DNA from: Novosphingobium sp.
GTDB lineage: Bacteria > Pseudomonadota > Alphaproteobacteria > Sphingomonadales > Sphingomonadaceae
Assembly (NCBI RefSeq): GCF_039595395.1
Contig: NZ_JBCNLP010000006.1
Span: 1,927,001-1,991,000 of the forward strand
Direction of reading: 5' to 3'
DNA length: 64,000 nt
Shown: positions 24,639 to 34,080 of the stretch, in pieces
Layout: every line of letters starts with the position of its first letter
Numbering within the stretch: position 1 is the first letter of the stretch
Translations under genes and position numbers: made by a program
Notes under the pieces: model-generated
What the model saw: only the letters and a program-made list of their open reading frames with translations
Databases searched by the model: none
Told to the model about the DNA's origin: nothing

Positions 24639-26952
24639 GGCGCAGACCTTTCTCGTCCACAAGCCCACCGCGCATGACAGCGCCCCGGCGCAGGTCTCAG
24701 GCCGCGCGCTTTATGCCGACGATCTGCCCGAGATGCCGGGCCTGCTCCATCTGGCCTTCGGGCTGTCGACGCAGGCCCATGCCGGGATCACCGCGATCGA
24801 CCTGGCCGCCGTCCGCGCCGCGCCCGGGGTGGTGGCCGTCTATACCGCCGCCGATATTCCGGGCCGCAACGATGTCTCCCCCTTCGCGGGCGATGATCCC
24901 ATGCTGGCGCAGGGCGAGGTGCTGTTCCTCGGCCAGCCTATCTTTCTGGTCGCGGCCACCAGCGCGCGGGCGGCGCGGCGCGCGGCCAGGCTGGGCCGCA
25001 TCACCTATGATCCCCGCCCGGCCATCCTCACCATCGAGGAGGCGCTGGCGCAAGGCAGCCTGATCGAGGCCAGCCAGACCATGGGCCACGGCGATGTCGA
25101 TGCCGCGCTGGTGCAAGCGGCGCATCGCCTTGCCGGCCATCTGGACATCGGCGGGCAGGATCATTTCTACCTCGAAGGCCAGATCGCCGTGGCGGTGCCG
25201 GGCGACGATGGCACGATCCATCTTCATGCCTCCACCCAGCACCCTTCCGAGGTGCAGCATCTGGTCGCCCATCTGCTGCACCTCAATTCCGCCGATGTGA
25301 CGGTGGAGGTGCGGCGCATGGGCGGCGGCTTCGGCGGCAAGGAGACCCAGCCCGCGCTTTTCGCTGCCGCCGCCGCGCTGGTGACGCATCACACTGGCCG
25401 CCCCGCCAAATTCCGCGCCGACCGTGACGACGATATGGAGATCACCGGCAAGCGCCATGATTTCCACATCGACTATGATGTGGGCTTCGACGCCGCGGGC
25501 CGCATCGCGGGCCTGCGCCTGACGCTGGCCTCGCGCTGCGGCTGGTCCACCGACCTGTCCCCCGCGATCAACGACCGGGCGATGTTCCACGCCGACAATT
25601 GCTACCATCTGCCCGCTGTGGAGATCATCAGCCACCGCTGCCGCACCAACACCGTGTCGAACACCGCCTTTCGCGGCTTTGGTGGCCCGCAGGGCATGGT
25701 CGCCATTGAGCGGGTGGTGGATCACATCGCCGCTCATCTGGGGTGCGAACCGCTTGATGTGCGGCAGGCCAATTTCTACGACATGCCCGGGCAGGACAGC
25801 GGGCGGCGCATCACCCCCTATGGCATGGCGGTCGAGGATTTCATCGCGCCCGAGATCATCACCCAACTGGAAGCCAGCAGCCATTACCGCGCCCGCACCG
25901 ATGCCGTGGCAGCCTTCAACGAGGCGCATGCGGTGCTGAAGAAGGGCATTGCGCTCACCCCCGTCAAATTCGGCATCAGCTTCACCACCACCCATCTCAA
26001 TCAGGCGGGCGCGCTGGTGCTGGTCTATGCCGATGGCTCGGTCAGCCTCAACCATGGCGGCACCGAAATGGGCCAAGGGCTCAACATCAAGGTGGCGCAA
26101 GTGGCCGCCGATGTCTTTGGCATCGGGCTGGATGCGGTGAGGATCACCTCGACCCGCACCGACAAGGTGCCCAACACCTCGGCCACCGCCGCCTCTTCGG
26201 GCAGCGATCTCAACGGTATGGCGGCCTATAACGCCGCGATCCAGATCCGCGACCGGATCGCCGCCATGCTGGGCGAGCAACACGGTGTCGATCCCGAAAC
26301 AGTGCTGTTCACGCCCAAGGGGGTGCTGGTGGGCAATCTGGCGCTGCCCTTTGCCGATGTGGCGAAACAGGCCTGGCTCAACCGCGTGCAGCTTTCGGCC
26401 AGCGGCTTCTATGCCACGCCCGAGATCGCCTACGACCGCGCCAAGCACAAGGGCCGCCCCTTTTACTACTTCGCCTATGGCGCAGCCGTCAGCGAGGTGG
26501 TGATCGACACGCTGACCGGCGAATATCGCGTGCTCTCGGCCGATATCCTGCATGATGCGGGCCGCTCGCTGAACCCGGCGATCGACCTGGGGCAGGTCGA
26601 GGGGGCCTATATTCAGGGCATGGGCTGGCTGACCACCGAGGAGCTGGTGTGGAACGACAAGGGCCGCCTCACCACTCACGCGCCTTCCACCTACAAGATT
26701 CCCACCGCCAACGACCGCCCGGCGCGGATGGAGATCGCCCTGTGGCATCGCGGCAGGGCGCATGTGCCCACGATCCATCGTTCCAAGGCGGTGGGCGAGC
26801 CGCCCTTCATGCTGGCGATCAGCGTCTTTTCGGCGCTGACCAACGCGGTGATGGCCGCCGCGCCGGGCAAGGGCTTCCCCCGTCTGGATGCCCCCGCCAC
26901 CGGCGAGCGCATTCTTGCCGCCATCGCCGATCTGAAGGCGCGCGATGGGTAG
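24631..26952 (+). CDS. xdhB: Xanthine dehydrogenase large (molybdopterin) subunit
   Basis: This 773-residue subunit has a small hammerhead domain (KPTAHDSAPAQVSGRALYAD) followed by the molybdenum cofactor domain. Visible motifs are RRMGGGFGGKE, the substrate-binding Arg in NTAFRGFGGPQG, GGTEMGQGLNIKVAQVAADV, and the catalytic Glu in KAVGEPPFMLAIS. These indicate an active hydroxylase that converts hypoxanthine to xanthine and urate. Gene order xdhA-xdhB-xdhC with 8-base overlaps is the standard operon. Confidence 0.95.
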   Translation: MDKAQTFLVHKPTAHDSAPAQVSGRALYADDLPEMPGLLHLAFGLSTQAHAGITAIDLAAVRAAPGVVAVYTAADIPGRNDVSPFAGDDPMLAQGEVLFLGQPIFLVAATSARAARRAARLGRITYDPRPAILTIEEALAQGSLIEASQTMGHGDVDAALVQAAHRLAGHLDIGGQDHFYLEGQIAVAVPGDDGTIHLHASTQHPSEVQHLVAHLLHLNSADVTVEVRRMGGGFGGKETQPALFAAAAALVTHHTGRPAKFRADRDDDMEITGKRHDFHIDYDVGFDAAGRIAGLRLTLASRCGWSTDLSPAINDRAMFHADNCYHLPAVEIISHRCRTNTVSNTAFRGFGGPQGMVAIERVVDHIAAHLGCEPLDVRQANFYDMPGQDSGRRITPYGMAVEDFIAPEIITQLEASSHYRARTDAVAAFNEAHAVLKKGIALTPVKFGISFTTTHLNQAGALVLVYADGSVSLNHGGTEMGQGLNIKVAQVAADVFGIGLDAVRITSTRTDKVPNTSATAASSGSDLNGMAAYNAAIQIRDRIAAMLGEQHGVDPETVLFTPKGVLVGNLALPFADVAKQAWLNRVQLSASGFYATPEIAYDRAKHKGRPFYYFAYGAAVSEVVIDTLTGEYRVLSADILHDAGRSLNPAIDLGQVEGAYIQGMGWLTTEELVWNDKGRLTTHAPSTYKIPTANDRPARMEIALWHRGRAHVPTIHRSKAVGEPPFMLAISVFSALTNAVMAAAPGKGFPRLDAPATGERILAAIADLKARDG

Positions 26953-27913
26953 CGCCGCGCCTCTGGGCCACGCATCGGCCACCCGCGCCCCTTTCGGCTG
27001 GGCCTTGACCGCCCGCGCGCTGCTGACCGAGCAAAAGGTGGCGCTGGTGACCATTCTGGCAACGCAGGGCTCCACCCCGCTTGGCCCCGGCGCGCGCATG
27101 GTGGTCACACACGCGGGCCTGGCAGCGGGCAGCGTGGGCGGCGGCGCGCTGGAGGTCACCGCCATCACGCAGGCGCAGGCGATCCTTGACCAGCCGCAAG
27201 GCGCATGGCGGGTGCAGGATTATCCGCTGGGCCCGCTGCTGGGGCAATGCTGCGGCGGCAAGGTGCGGCTGCTGGTCGAACATCTCGATCCGGCGCGGGC
27301 GGACTGGCTGGCCGATCTGGCGCCCTCCCGGACGGTGGCCGCAAGGCTGGATGAAGGGCGCGTGACGCGCGAGGTGGTGGCAGCCGGCATGGCGCCGCCG
27401 CTCAACGATCCGCGCGGCGCCAGACCGGTGGCGGGCGAGAGCTTTGCCGAACCGCTGGGCGAAGCGGGGCGCCCCGTGCTGGTCTTCGGCGCGGGGCATG
27501 TCGGGCTGGCGCTGTCGGCCGTGCTGGCACCGCTGCCTTTTGCGCTGGCCTGGTATGACGGTCGGCCGGAGTTTGCCCGCCCCGGCGTGCGCTTCGCCGG
27601 GGAAGCAGAGCTCCTCGCCGCCATCGACGTCGCTCCGCCCGAGGCCGCGATCCTGATCATGACCCATGATCACGGGCTTGACTACCGCCTGACGGTGGCG
27701 GCGATGCAGCGCCCCTTCGCCTTGATCGGCGTGATCGGCTCGGCCACCAAGCGGGCGCGCTTCCTCTCACGCATCGAGCGGGAGGGGATCGCCGATGCTG
27801 GCAAGCGGCTGGTGTGCCCCATCGGGATGGAGGGCATCAGCGGCAAGGATCCGGCCGTGATCGCCATCGCCGTGGCCGCCCAATTGCTGATGCTGGGCAA
27901 GCCATCGGTGTGA
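26945..27913 (+). CDS. xdhC: XdhC molybdenum-cofactor sulfurase/insertase accessory protein
   Basis: The 322-residue protein has an N-terminal XdhC/CoxI domain (VTILATQGSTPLGPGARM, GQCCGGKVRLLVEHL) and a C-terminal Rossmann-like domain (VLVFGAGHVGLALSAVLAPL, ILIMTHDHGLDY, IGVIGSATKRARF). It binds molybdenum cofactor and promotes its sulfuration and insertion into XdhB. The start overlaps the end of xdhB. It is the only such accessory gene in the window, so it could also serve the neighbouring convergent molybdenum hydroxylase. Confidence 0.92.
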   Translation: MGSAAPLGHASATRAPFGWALTARALLTEQKVALVTILATQGSTPLGPGARMVVTHAGLAAGSVGGGALEVTAITQAQAILDQPQGAWRVQDYPLGPLLGQCCGGKVRLLVEHLDPARADWLADLAPSRTVAARLDEGRVTREVVAAGMAPPLNDPRGARPVAGESFAEPLGEAGRPVLVFGAGHVGLALSAVLAPLPFALAWYDGRPEFARPGVRFAGEAELLAAIDVAPPEAAILIMTHDHGLDYRLTVAAMQRPFALIGVIGSATKRARFLSRIEREGIADAGKRLVCPIGMEGISGKDPAVIAIAVAAQLLMLGKPSV

Positions 27914-27949
27914 GAGGGATGCGTCCGCCGCGCCCATCCGCCGCCGTCG

Positions 27950-29281
27950 TCAATTCTGCTCGCGCAGCCTGGTCACCTCCTTGGCCGTTACCTTCGAGGG
28001 CACCGCACCGAAGCGCGCGGTGACATAGTTGGCCACAGCCGCGATCTCGGTATCGGTGTAGGCGCTGGCGAAACCGGGCATGACAGGGTGGCCGCTGGTG
28101 GCCTTGCCCGATCCGTTGAGGACCATCTGCGCGACATTGGTCGCACTGGGATCATTGACCGCCCGCCCGCCGGTCAATTGCGCCTGCCCAACCAGCGCAC
28201 CAGCCCCAGTCCAGGCATGACAACTGGTGCAGGCACCCTCAAAGATGCGCTTGCCGACGGGGTTATCGCTCGGCCCTGCGCTGGCCAGTTTCGGCGCCGG
28301 ACCTGTAGGTTCCGGCGACGCGGAGGAGCGGATGGCAGGCACGGTGCGCAGATAGGTGACGATGGCGGCAATGTCCCCTCGAGTCAGCTTTGTAAGGCTC
28401 AACTCAACCGCCTCGCGCATCGGCCCTGACGCTGTGCCGCGCCCTGCCGCATGCCCCTTGGTGAGATAGTCGGTGACCTCCTGCGTGCTCCACGCGCCGA
28501 TCCCGCTCAGGCGGTCGCTGGTGATGTTGTAGGCGTTCCACCCCTCGGCCTGGCCGCCCGCCATCTTTTGCCGCGTGTCCGGCGCCTGCATCAGGTTGCG
28601 CGGGCTGTGGCACTCGGCGCAATGGCCCGCCGCCTCGACCAGATAGGCGCCCCGGTTCCAAACCGGGCTTTGCGCAGGCCGGGGCCTGAAACGCTCATCC
28701 TTGTTGAACAGCGTTGACCAGATCGCCATCAGCCAGCGCTGGTTGAACGGAAAGCCGAAGGTGTTGGGTGGCGTGGCCTGATGCACCGGCGCCAGCGAGA
28801 AGAGATAGGCCTTGATCGCCAGCACATCCGCGTCGGTCAGCATGGTGTAGGAAGCATAGGGAAAGGCCGGATAGAGATGCTCGCCGCCCTTGCCGATGCC
28901 CTTGTGGACCGCGCGCAGGAACTCCGCGTCGCTCCAGTTGCCAATGCCGGTCTCGCGGTCAGGGGTAAGGTTGGGCGTGTAGATCGTGCCGAAGGGCAGC
29001 TTGAAGGGGCGACCGCCGGCAAAGGGAACACCGCCCTTCGCAGTGTGGCAGGCCGCGCAATCGGCCGCCGCCGTCAGATAGGCGCCGCGCGACAAGGCAT
29101 CGCCTTGCGGCAGATCGGCGGGCGTCCCTGTTGGCGATGGCCCCGTGTAAGCGGCCAGATCGACGGCGGTGCCCCCGGCAAAATCGGTGACGCCCGGCTG
29201 AAGCACCAGCCAGGCGACATAGCCAGCCACGATCAGTCCGAGGACGACAATGGCCCCGAAAGTCCAGCGCAGCACTCTCAT
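27950..29281 (-). CDS. Membrane-anchored triheme cytochrome c, electron acceptor of a molybdenum hydroxylase
   Basis: This 443-residue protein has an N-terminal membrane anchor (about residues 7-28) and three CxxCH haem sites: C75AACH79, C221AECH225 and C351TSCH355. The layout is that of the cytochrome subunit of membrane-bound alcohol, gluconate and aldehyde dehydrogenases and of isoquinoline-oxidoreductase-like enzymes. It should carry electrons from the periplasmic molybdenum enzyme to the quinone pool or an oxidase. Its start overlaps the end of the large-subunit gene by 4 bases (ATGA). Confidence 0.92.
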   Translation of the reverse strand: MRVLRWTFGAIVVLGLIVAGYVAWLVLQPGVTDFAGGTAVDLAAYTGPSPTGTPADLPQGDALSRGAYLTAAADCAACHTAKGGVPFAGGRPFKLPFGTIYTPNLTPDRETGIGNWSDAEFLRAVHKGIGKGGEHLYPAFPYASYTMLTDADVLAIKAYLFSLAPVHQATPPNTFGFPFNQRWLMAIWSTLFNKDERFRPRPAQSPVWNRGAYLVEAAGHCAECHSPRNLMQAPDTRQKMAGGQAEGWNAYNITSDRLSGIGAWSTQEVTDYLTKGHAAGRGTASGPMREAVELSLTKLTRGDIAAIVTYLRTVPAIRSSASPEPTGPAPKLASAGPSDNPVGKRIFEGACTSCHAWTGAGALVGQAQLTGGRAVNDPSATNVAQMVLNGSGKATSGHPVMPGFASAYTDTEIAAVANYVTARFGAVPSKVTAKEVTRLREQN

Positions 29282-31461
29282 GCCGCACCCTTGGCGAGTT
29301 TGCTGCGGTCGATGGGCATGCGCGTGAGTTGCGTGCCGGTGGCAGCGAAGATCGCATTGGCAATCGCCGGTTGCACGACGACCGTGCCCGGCTCGCCAAT
29401 GCCGCCGGGCGGCTCGGAGCTGGGCACGATATGCGCCGCGATGACCGGCATCTCGTCGATGCGCAGCAGGCGGTAGTCGTTGAAATTGCTCTGCTGCACG
29501 CGGCCTTTGTCGATCGTCACCTTGCTGTGCAGGATGGTGGTGATGCCAAAGACCACGCCGCCCTCAATCTGCGCCAGCAGCGTGTCAGGGTTGACCACCG
29601 TGCCGACATCCGCCGCCACGACCACACGGGTGACGCGCACATCGCCATCGTCGCCCACGACGACCTCGGCAACGCAGCCGAGGAAGCTGCCAAAGGAGGC
29701 CAGCAGCGCAAAGCCCCGCCCCACGCGCCCGCCCGCCGATGCCGCCAGCGGCGTCGACCAGCCCGCCTTGTCCGCCGCCAGATCGAGCGCGCCCAAGGCA
29801 CGCTTGTTCTTCTGCAGCATCGCGCGGCGGAAGGCCACCGGGTCGGCGCTGCTCTGCCGGGCGATCAGGTCGAGGAAACATTCCGCCGAAAAGACGTTGC
29901 TGTTGGGCCCCACGCCCCGCCAGAAGGCCACCGGGATCTGGGTTTCATGGCGCACGAATTCGACCAGCGTATTGGGGAAGTCGTAAGGCTGCTTGATCGC
30001 GCCATCGACCCCATCGGAATCAATCCCGTCCTTGAAGGCAGGCGGCAACCAGCGCGCCAGGATCGAGGGGCCCGTCACGCGGTGATGCCACGCCGTGACC
30101 TTGCCATCCTCCACCCGCGCCTTCATCCGGTCGTGGTAGAGCGGGCGATAAAGTTCCTGCTGGATGTCCTCCTCGCGGGTCCACACCACCTTGACGGGGC
30201 CTTCGACCTGCTGGGCGATCCGCACCGCTTTCACCACACCGTCAACCTCCAGCCGGCGCCCGAAGCCGCCGCCGATCAGATGGTTGTTGATCGTCACCTT
30301 GTCGGGCGCGATGCTCAAGGCCTTGGCCGCGCCGCCCTGCGCCAGCCCTGGCGCCTGCGTGCCGACCCAGACCTCGCATAGCCCGTCATGGACATGGGCA
30401 GTGCAGTTCATCGGCTCCATCGGCGCATGGGCCAGAAAGGGCAATTCATAGGTCGCCTCATAGAGCGTACCCGTGCTCAGGGCCTGAGCCGCATCACCGA
30501 CCTTTTCCGCCACGACGCCCGAACCCAGCGATCCCTTCTCAAGCTCAGCCCATAATTGATCCTGACCGACCCCGGCATTGGCGCCCTCGTCCCAGTCGAG
30601 CTTCAAGGCGTCCAGCCCCTGCTTTGCCGCCCACATATGGTCGGCAACCACCGCGACCAGATCATCCAGCACGACGATCTGCCGCACGCCCGGCACCACC
30701 TTGGCCTGCGTGTCATCGACATGCTTCAATTTGCCTCCAAACACCGGGCTGGCCGCCAACGTCGCGAATCGCAGGCCCGGCATGGTCACGTCGATGCCGA
30801 ATTTGGCCGATCCATCGACCTTGCCCGGACTGTCCAGACGGCGCGCGGGCTTGCCCAGCAGGCGGAACCGGGAGGGATCCTTCAACGGGACATCGGTGGG
30901 AGGCGCGAGATGCGCGGCATGGCCGGCCAGCTTGCCATAGCTGATCGACCGGCCGCTGGCATCGTGATGCACCATGCCGCTTTGCGTGCGCAGCGTGTCA
31001 GGTGCCACGCCCCAACCGGCTGCCGCCGCCTGCACTAGCATCGCCCGCGCCGTGGCCCCTGCCTTGCGCAGCGGCAGGAACCATGCCGCCGTAGTGGTCG
31101 AGCCGCCCGTCGCCTGAATGACCAGCGCCGGGCTGCCATAAAGCTTCTGATCCGGCGGGGCATGTTCGGTCATGACGTGATCGAGATCGACGTCGAGTTC
31201 CTCTGCCAACATCATCGAGGTCGAGGTGTAAGCCCCCTGCCCCATCTCGACCGCGGGCATCACAAAGGTGACGCGATCCTCGGGCGAGATGCGGATGAAG
31301 GCGTTGAAGGCGGGCCCTTCGGCGGATGTTCCACCAGCATCCGCCGCAGCCCGGCTCACCAGATTGATGCCGATCAGCAGGCCACCGCCCACCACCGCGC
31401 CCGCGCGCAGTACCGATCGACGACTGAGGTCGCCGATCACCGGCTTATCCGCGCGCAGCAT
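29278..31461 (-). CDS. Molybdopterin subunit of an isoquinoline 1-oxidoreductase-like/aldehyde dehydrogenase
   Basis: From ATG 31461 the protein is about 727 residues; a longer frame to 31539 lacks family character. It begins with a Tat signal (DLSRRSVLRAGAVVGGGLLI), then has molybdenum-hydroxylase motifs: VEMGQGAYTSTSMMLAEELD, GGGFGRRLEVDGV, PVAFWRGVGPNSNVF and the catalytic Glu in GIGEPGTVV. The Tat signal and the cytochrome partner place it in the periplasm, like aldehyde, isoquinoline or nicotinate oxidising members. The substrate cannot be told from sequence. It overlaps the small-subunit gene by 17 bases. Confidence 0.9.
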   Translation of the reverse strand: MLRADKPVIGDLSRRSVLRAGAVVGGGLLIGINLVSRAAADAGGTSAEGPAFNAFIRISPEDRVTFVMPAVEMGQGAYTSTSMMLAEELDVDLDHVMTEHAPPDQKLYGSPALVIQATGGSTTTAAWFLPLRKAGATARAMLVQAAAAGWGVAPDTLRTQSGMVHHDASGRSISYGKLAGHAAHLAPPTDVPLKDPSRFRLLGKPARRLDSPGKVDGSAKFGIDVTMPGLRFATLAASPVFGGKLKHVDDTQAKVVPGVRQIVVLDDLVAVVADHMWAAKQGLDALKLDWDEGANAGVGQDQLWAELEKGSLGSGVVAEKVGDAAQALSTGTLYEATYELPFLAHAPMEPMNCTAHVHDGLCEVWVGTQAPGLAQGGAAKALSIAPDKVTINNHLIGGGFGRRLEVDGVVKAVRIAQQVEGPVKVVWTREEDIQQELYRPLYHDRMKARVEDGKVTAWHHRVTGPSILARWLPPAFKDGIDSDGVDGAIKQPYDFPNTLVEFVRHETQIPVAFWRGVGPNSNVFSAECFLDLIARQSSADPVAFRRAMLQKNKRALGALDLAADKAGWSTPLAASAGGRVGRGFALLASFGSFLGCVAEVVVGDDGDVRVTRVVVAADVGTVVNPDTLLAQIEGGVVFGITTILHSKVTIDKGRVQQSNFNDYRLLRIDEMPVIAAHIVPSSEPPGGIGEPGTVVVQPAIANAIFAATGTQLTRMPIDRSKLAKGAA

Positions 31462-31897
31462 GTTTGATCCCCTCGCGAATGCGCACATAGGTACCGCAGC
31501 GGCACAGATTGCCCGCCATGGCCGCGTCAATATCGGCATCCTGCGGCGCGGGATTGGCAGCCAGCAGAGCCGAAGCCGACATGATCTGCCCCGCCTGGCA
31601 ATAGCCGCACTGCATCACCTCAAGGTCGAGCCAGGCTTTCTGGATCTTCGCGCCTGCTGGCGTCTTGCCCACCCCCTCGATGGTGGTGATCCGGCGCGTC
31701 CCGATGGCGCCCAGCGGAAGCTGGCAGGAGCGCACCGCCTCCCCATCCAGATGCACGGTACAGGCCCCGCATTGCGCAATGCCACAGCCGAATTTGGTGC
31801 CCGTCATCCCGAGAAGATCGCGCAGCACCCACAGCAGCGGCACATCCGCCTCTGCGGTCACGTCATGCGCCTCGCCATTGATCGTCAGTGTCGGCAT
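31445..31897 (-). CDS. [2Fe-2S] small subunit of the isoquinoline 1-oxidoreductase-like enzyme
   Basis: From ATG 31897 the protein has 150 residues, the normal size; the frame extends to 31945 without family similarity. Two iron-sulfur clusters are evident: C38, C43, C46 and C58 (CGIAQCGACTVHL), then C97, C100 (QCGYCQAG), C132 and C134 (NLCRCGTY). It passes electrons from the molybdenum centre to the cytochrome. There is no signal peptide, so it probably travels to the periplasm with the Tat-tagged large subunit. First gene of the three-gene leftward operon. Confidence 0.93.
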   Translation of the reverse strand: MPTLTINGEAHDVTAEADVPLLWVLRDLLGMTGTKFGCGIAQCGACTVHLDGEAVRSCQLPLGAIGTRRITTIEGVGKTPAGAKIQKAWLDLEVMQCGYCQAGQIMSASALLAANPAPQDADIDAAMAGNLCRCGTYVRIREGIKHAARG

Positions 31898-32232
31898 GGA
31901 TGTCCCCGTCACGCCCGGGACGACGGCGATGCGCCTCTGCGTCAACCAGGTTGGAAGATGTTAACATCAGATTCCCCTGATCGCCAACGATCTTAAGGTA
32001 TAAAGCTTCCACATAAGGTTGTTGAGTCATTTCAGTTGCTCACCAACATGGATGGAGATTTATCTGTGGTCTCCGTGGATGGCGATGCGGGCCTCGGAAT
32101 GCCAGCCTGGGCGCCATGGAGCCTCCTTCCCCTTCCCTGGCGAGGCCCTTGATTGATCCCTTCGCTCGGACGATGGGCTATCTGCGGCTCAGCGTCATCG
32201 ATCGTTGCCACCTCCGAATGACAGGACACTGA
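31898..32232. other. Intergenic region, promoter of the molybdenum hydroxylase operon
   Basis: About 335 bases hold no convincing gene. The region before 31945 is AT-richer than its surroundings and should contain the leftward promoter. I see no clear operator. Confidence 0.5.
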
Positions 32233-33921
32233 TCATTCGCTTTTCACGCTGACCAGCAGTGATTGATACGGCTTCAGACGAAAGGCGTGCCCACGTCTCA
32301 GCAAACCACCATGCGTTGAAAGCAAGCTGTGAAGCACTCGCCAGCGGCCAGGCCACCCGGAAACGACAACATCGGTGGATCTATCTGAACAATTAAGCAG
32401 CACGATCGCGCCACGGCCATCGGTCAGCCGCCGGCCAAACGTCACGACAGCCTTGTCGCTGGCCGCGAGTTGTACGAATTCACCATCGCGGAACACGGGA
32501 TTGTGCCTGCGCAGCCCGAGCAAATCGCGATACCATTCCAGGATAGAACCTTTCTGGTAAACCTCACTGACAACGTCATAGCCGGTCTGATTAGGATCGC
32601 TGTCGAGCCAAGGACGCACGTCCGAAAATCCGCCGTAGGATCTGCCCGACCATTGCATGGGCGTGCGGGCAACATCGCGTCTGTCGGCCACCGGGCGCCG
32701 GGGCCCCAGAGGCGATGCGGCAAGTGTCTGTGGGGACGCATCATGCATGCCGATTTCTTCGCCATAGTAGAGCAGCGCCACGCCCTTTTGCGCCAACGTC
32801 ATCGTCGCGGTCAGCTTGGCGATCAGATCATTGTGCAACCCGTCGCCGAACTGGCTCCATTGCCGGTTATGATCGTGGCTGGAAAAGAACATGACGGGCG
32901 GACGGCCGTTCAACCGGGTCTGCGCATCGTCGATCTGGTGTTGCATCACCAACGGATCGAGCTTGCGCAGATCACCATAGAGGAAATTCATCGGCAAGGT
33001 GATCTCATCGCCCCGCGCACCATATTCGGCGGCCAGTTGCTCGATCGTCGCGGTCGCGCTTTCACCAAGCAGGATAGCCCCGCCAGATCGGCTGTCGACA
33101 ACCTTGCGCATGGCCCGCAGGATCGCATGGGTTTCCGGGTGATCCGAATTGTAGCCCTTCAGGCCCACTGGCTGACCATGGTCGATATCCGGATCATCCG
33201 CAAAATCGGCGTTTTCAACCAGATAGGGCGTGGCATCCAGCCGGAATCCAGCCACCCCGCGATCCAGCCAGAACTTCATGACCTGAAACATCGCCTGCTG
33301 CACGGCGGGGTTGCGCCAGTTGAGATCAGGCTGTTCGGGCAGAAAGATGTGATAATACCATTGCCCGGAAGTCACGTCTTTCGTCCAGGCCGGGCCGCCG
33401 AAGATCGAACGCCAGTTGTTGGGCGGCCCGCCATCGGGAGTGCCATCGCGCCAGATGTACCAGTCACGTTTCGCCGAATGGCGCGAGCCGATGCTTTCCT
33501 TAAACCATGGGTGCTGGTCGGAACTGTGATTGACCACAAAATCGACGAGCACGCGAATGCGGCGGCGGCGCGCTTCCTTCACCAGGCGAGCAAAATCGGC
33601 CATCGAGCCATATTCCGGCGCGATGCTGACGTAATCCTTGACATCGTACCCGAAATCCTTGTTGGGCGAAGGATAGAACGGCGTAATCCAGATCGCATCG
33701 ACGCCCAATCGCTGAAGATAATCGAGACGGCGGGTGATGCCGTTAAGATCGCCGATGCCATCCCCGTTCGAATCCTGAAAGCTGCGAATATAGATTTCAT
33801 AGATCGCCGCATGCTCCCACCATGGCCGGACATCGGCGCGGGCCGAAGCCGCCACACCCGATCGTGGCGAGATCAGCAGACAGGCAAGCATTGCGCAAGT
33901 GAGCAGCGAACGGATGGTCAT
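32233..33921 (-). CDS. Exported GH13 alpha-glucosidase-like enzyme
   Basis: The ATG at 33921 gives 562 residues with a signal peptide (about residues 1-26). A GH13 (alpha-amylase) barrel follows with conserved region I DFVVNHSSDQH, nucleophile D229 in GFRLDAT, acid/base E287 in LLGESA and D350 in FSSHDHNR. The early blocks (YEIYIRSFQDSNGDGIGDL) are typical of alpha-glucosidase/oligo-1,6-glucosidase/trehalulose-synthase-like members. With export to the periplasm and the upstream TonB receptor it probably trims sucrose, maltose or a related alpha-glucoside after outer-membrane uptake. A rho-independent terminator separates it from the receptor gene. Confidence 0.9.
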   Translation of the reverse strand: MTIRSLLTCAMLACLLISPRSGVAASARADVRPWWEHAAIYEIYIRSFQDSNGDGIGDLNGITRRLDYLQRLGVDAIWITPFYPSPNKDFGYDVKDYVSIAPEYGSMADFARLVKEARRRRIRVLVDFVVNHSSDQHPWFKESIGSRHSAKRDWYIWRDGTPDGGPPNNWRSIFGGPAWTKDVTSGQWYYHIFLPEQPDLNWRNPAVQQAMFQVMKFWLDRGVAGFRLDATPYLVENADFADDPDIDHGQPVGLKGYNSDHPETHAILRAMRKVVDSRSGGAILLGESATATIEQLAAEYGARGDEITLPMNFLYGDLRKLDPLVMQHQIDDAQTRLNGRPPVMFFSSHDHNRQWSQFGDGLHNDLIAKLTATMTLAQKGVALLYYGEEIGMHDASPQTLAASPLGPRRPVADRRDVARTPMQWSGRSYGGFSDVRPWLDSDPNQTGYDVVSEVYQKGSILEWYRDLLGLRRHNPVFRDGEFVQLAASDKAVVTFGRRLTDGRGAIVLLNCSDRSTDVVVSGWPGRWRVLHSLLSTHGGLLRRGHAFRLKPYQSLLVSVKSE

Positions 33922-33962
33922 GGCGTTCCTGTGGTCCCACAAAAGGGTTTGATCTGGCGGGC

Positions 33963-33998
33963 AAAAAACCCCCGGCCCTGAACGAACAGGAGCCGGGG
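33963..33998 (-). terminator. Rho-independent terminator between TonB receptor and GH13 genes
   Basis: Read on the minus strand, a GC-rich stem (plus-strand arms 33969-33980 and 33987-33998, CCCCGGC/GCCGGGG plus CTG/CAG with one mismatch) is followed by six T (33968-33963). It should terminate or attenuate transcription coming from the receptor gene before the glucosidase. Confidence 0.8.
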
Positions 33999-34080
33999 TT
34001 CATGGCCAGGCGGGTCGCGGGGGAGGTGCTACCAGCGCGCCGATGAAGTCTGGGTTCTGACAATCTGATCCATCAGGAGA

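Noticed and set aside
24697..27168. 823-codon leftward frame over xdhB and xdhC
   Set aside because: It is antisense to the well-supported xdhB and has a shadow composition (Gly/His/Arg-rich).
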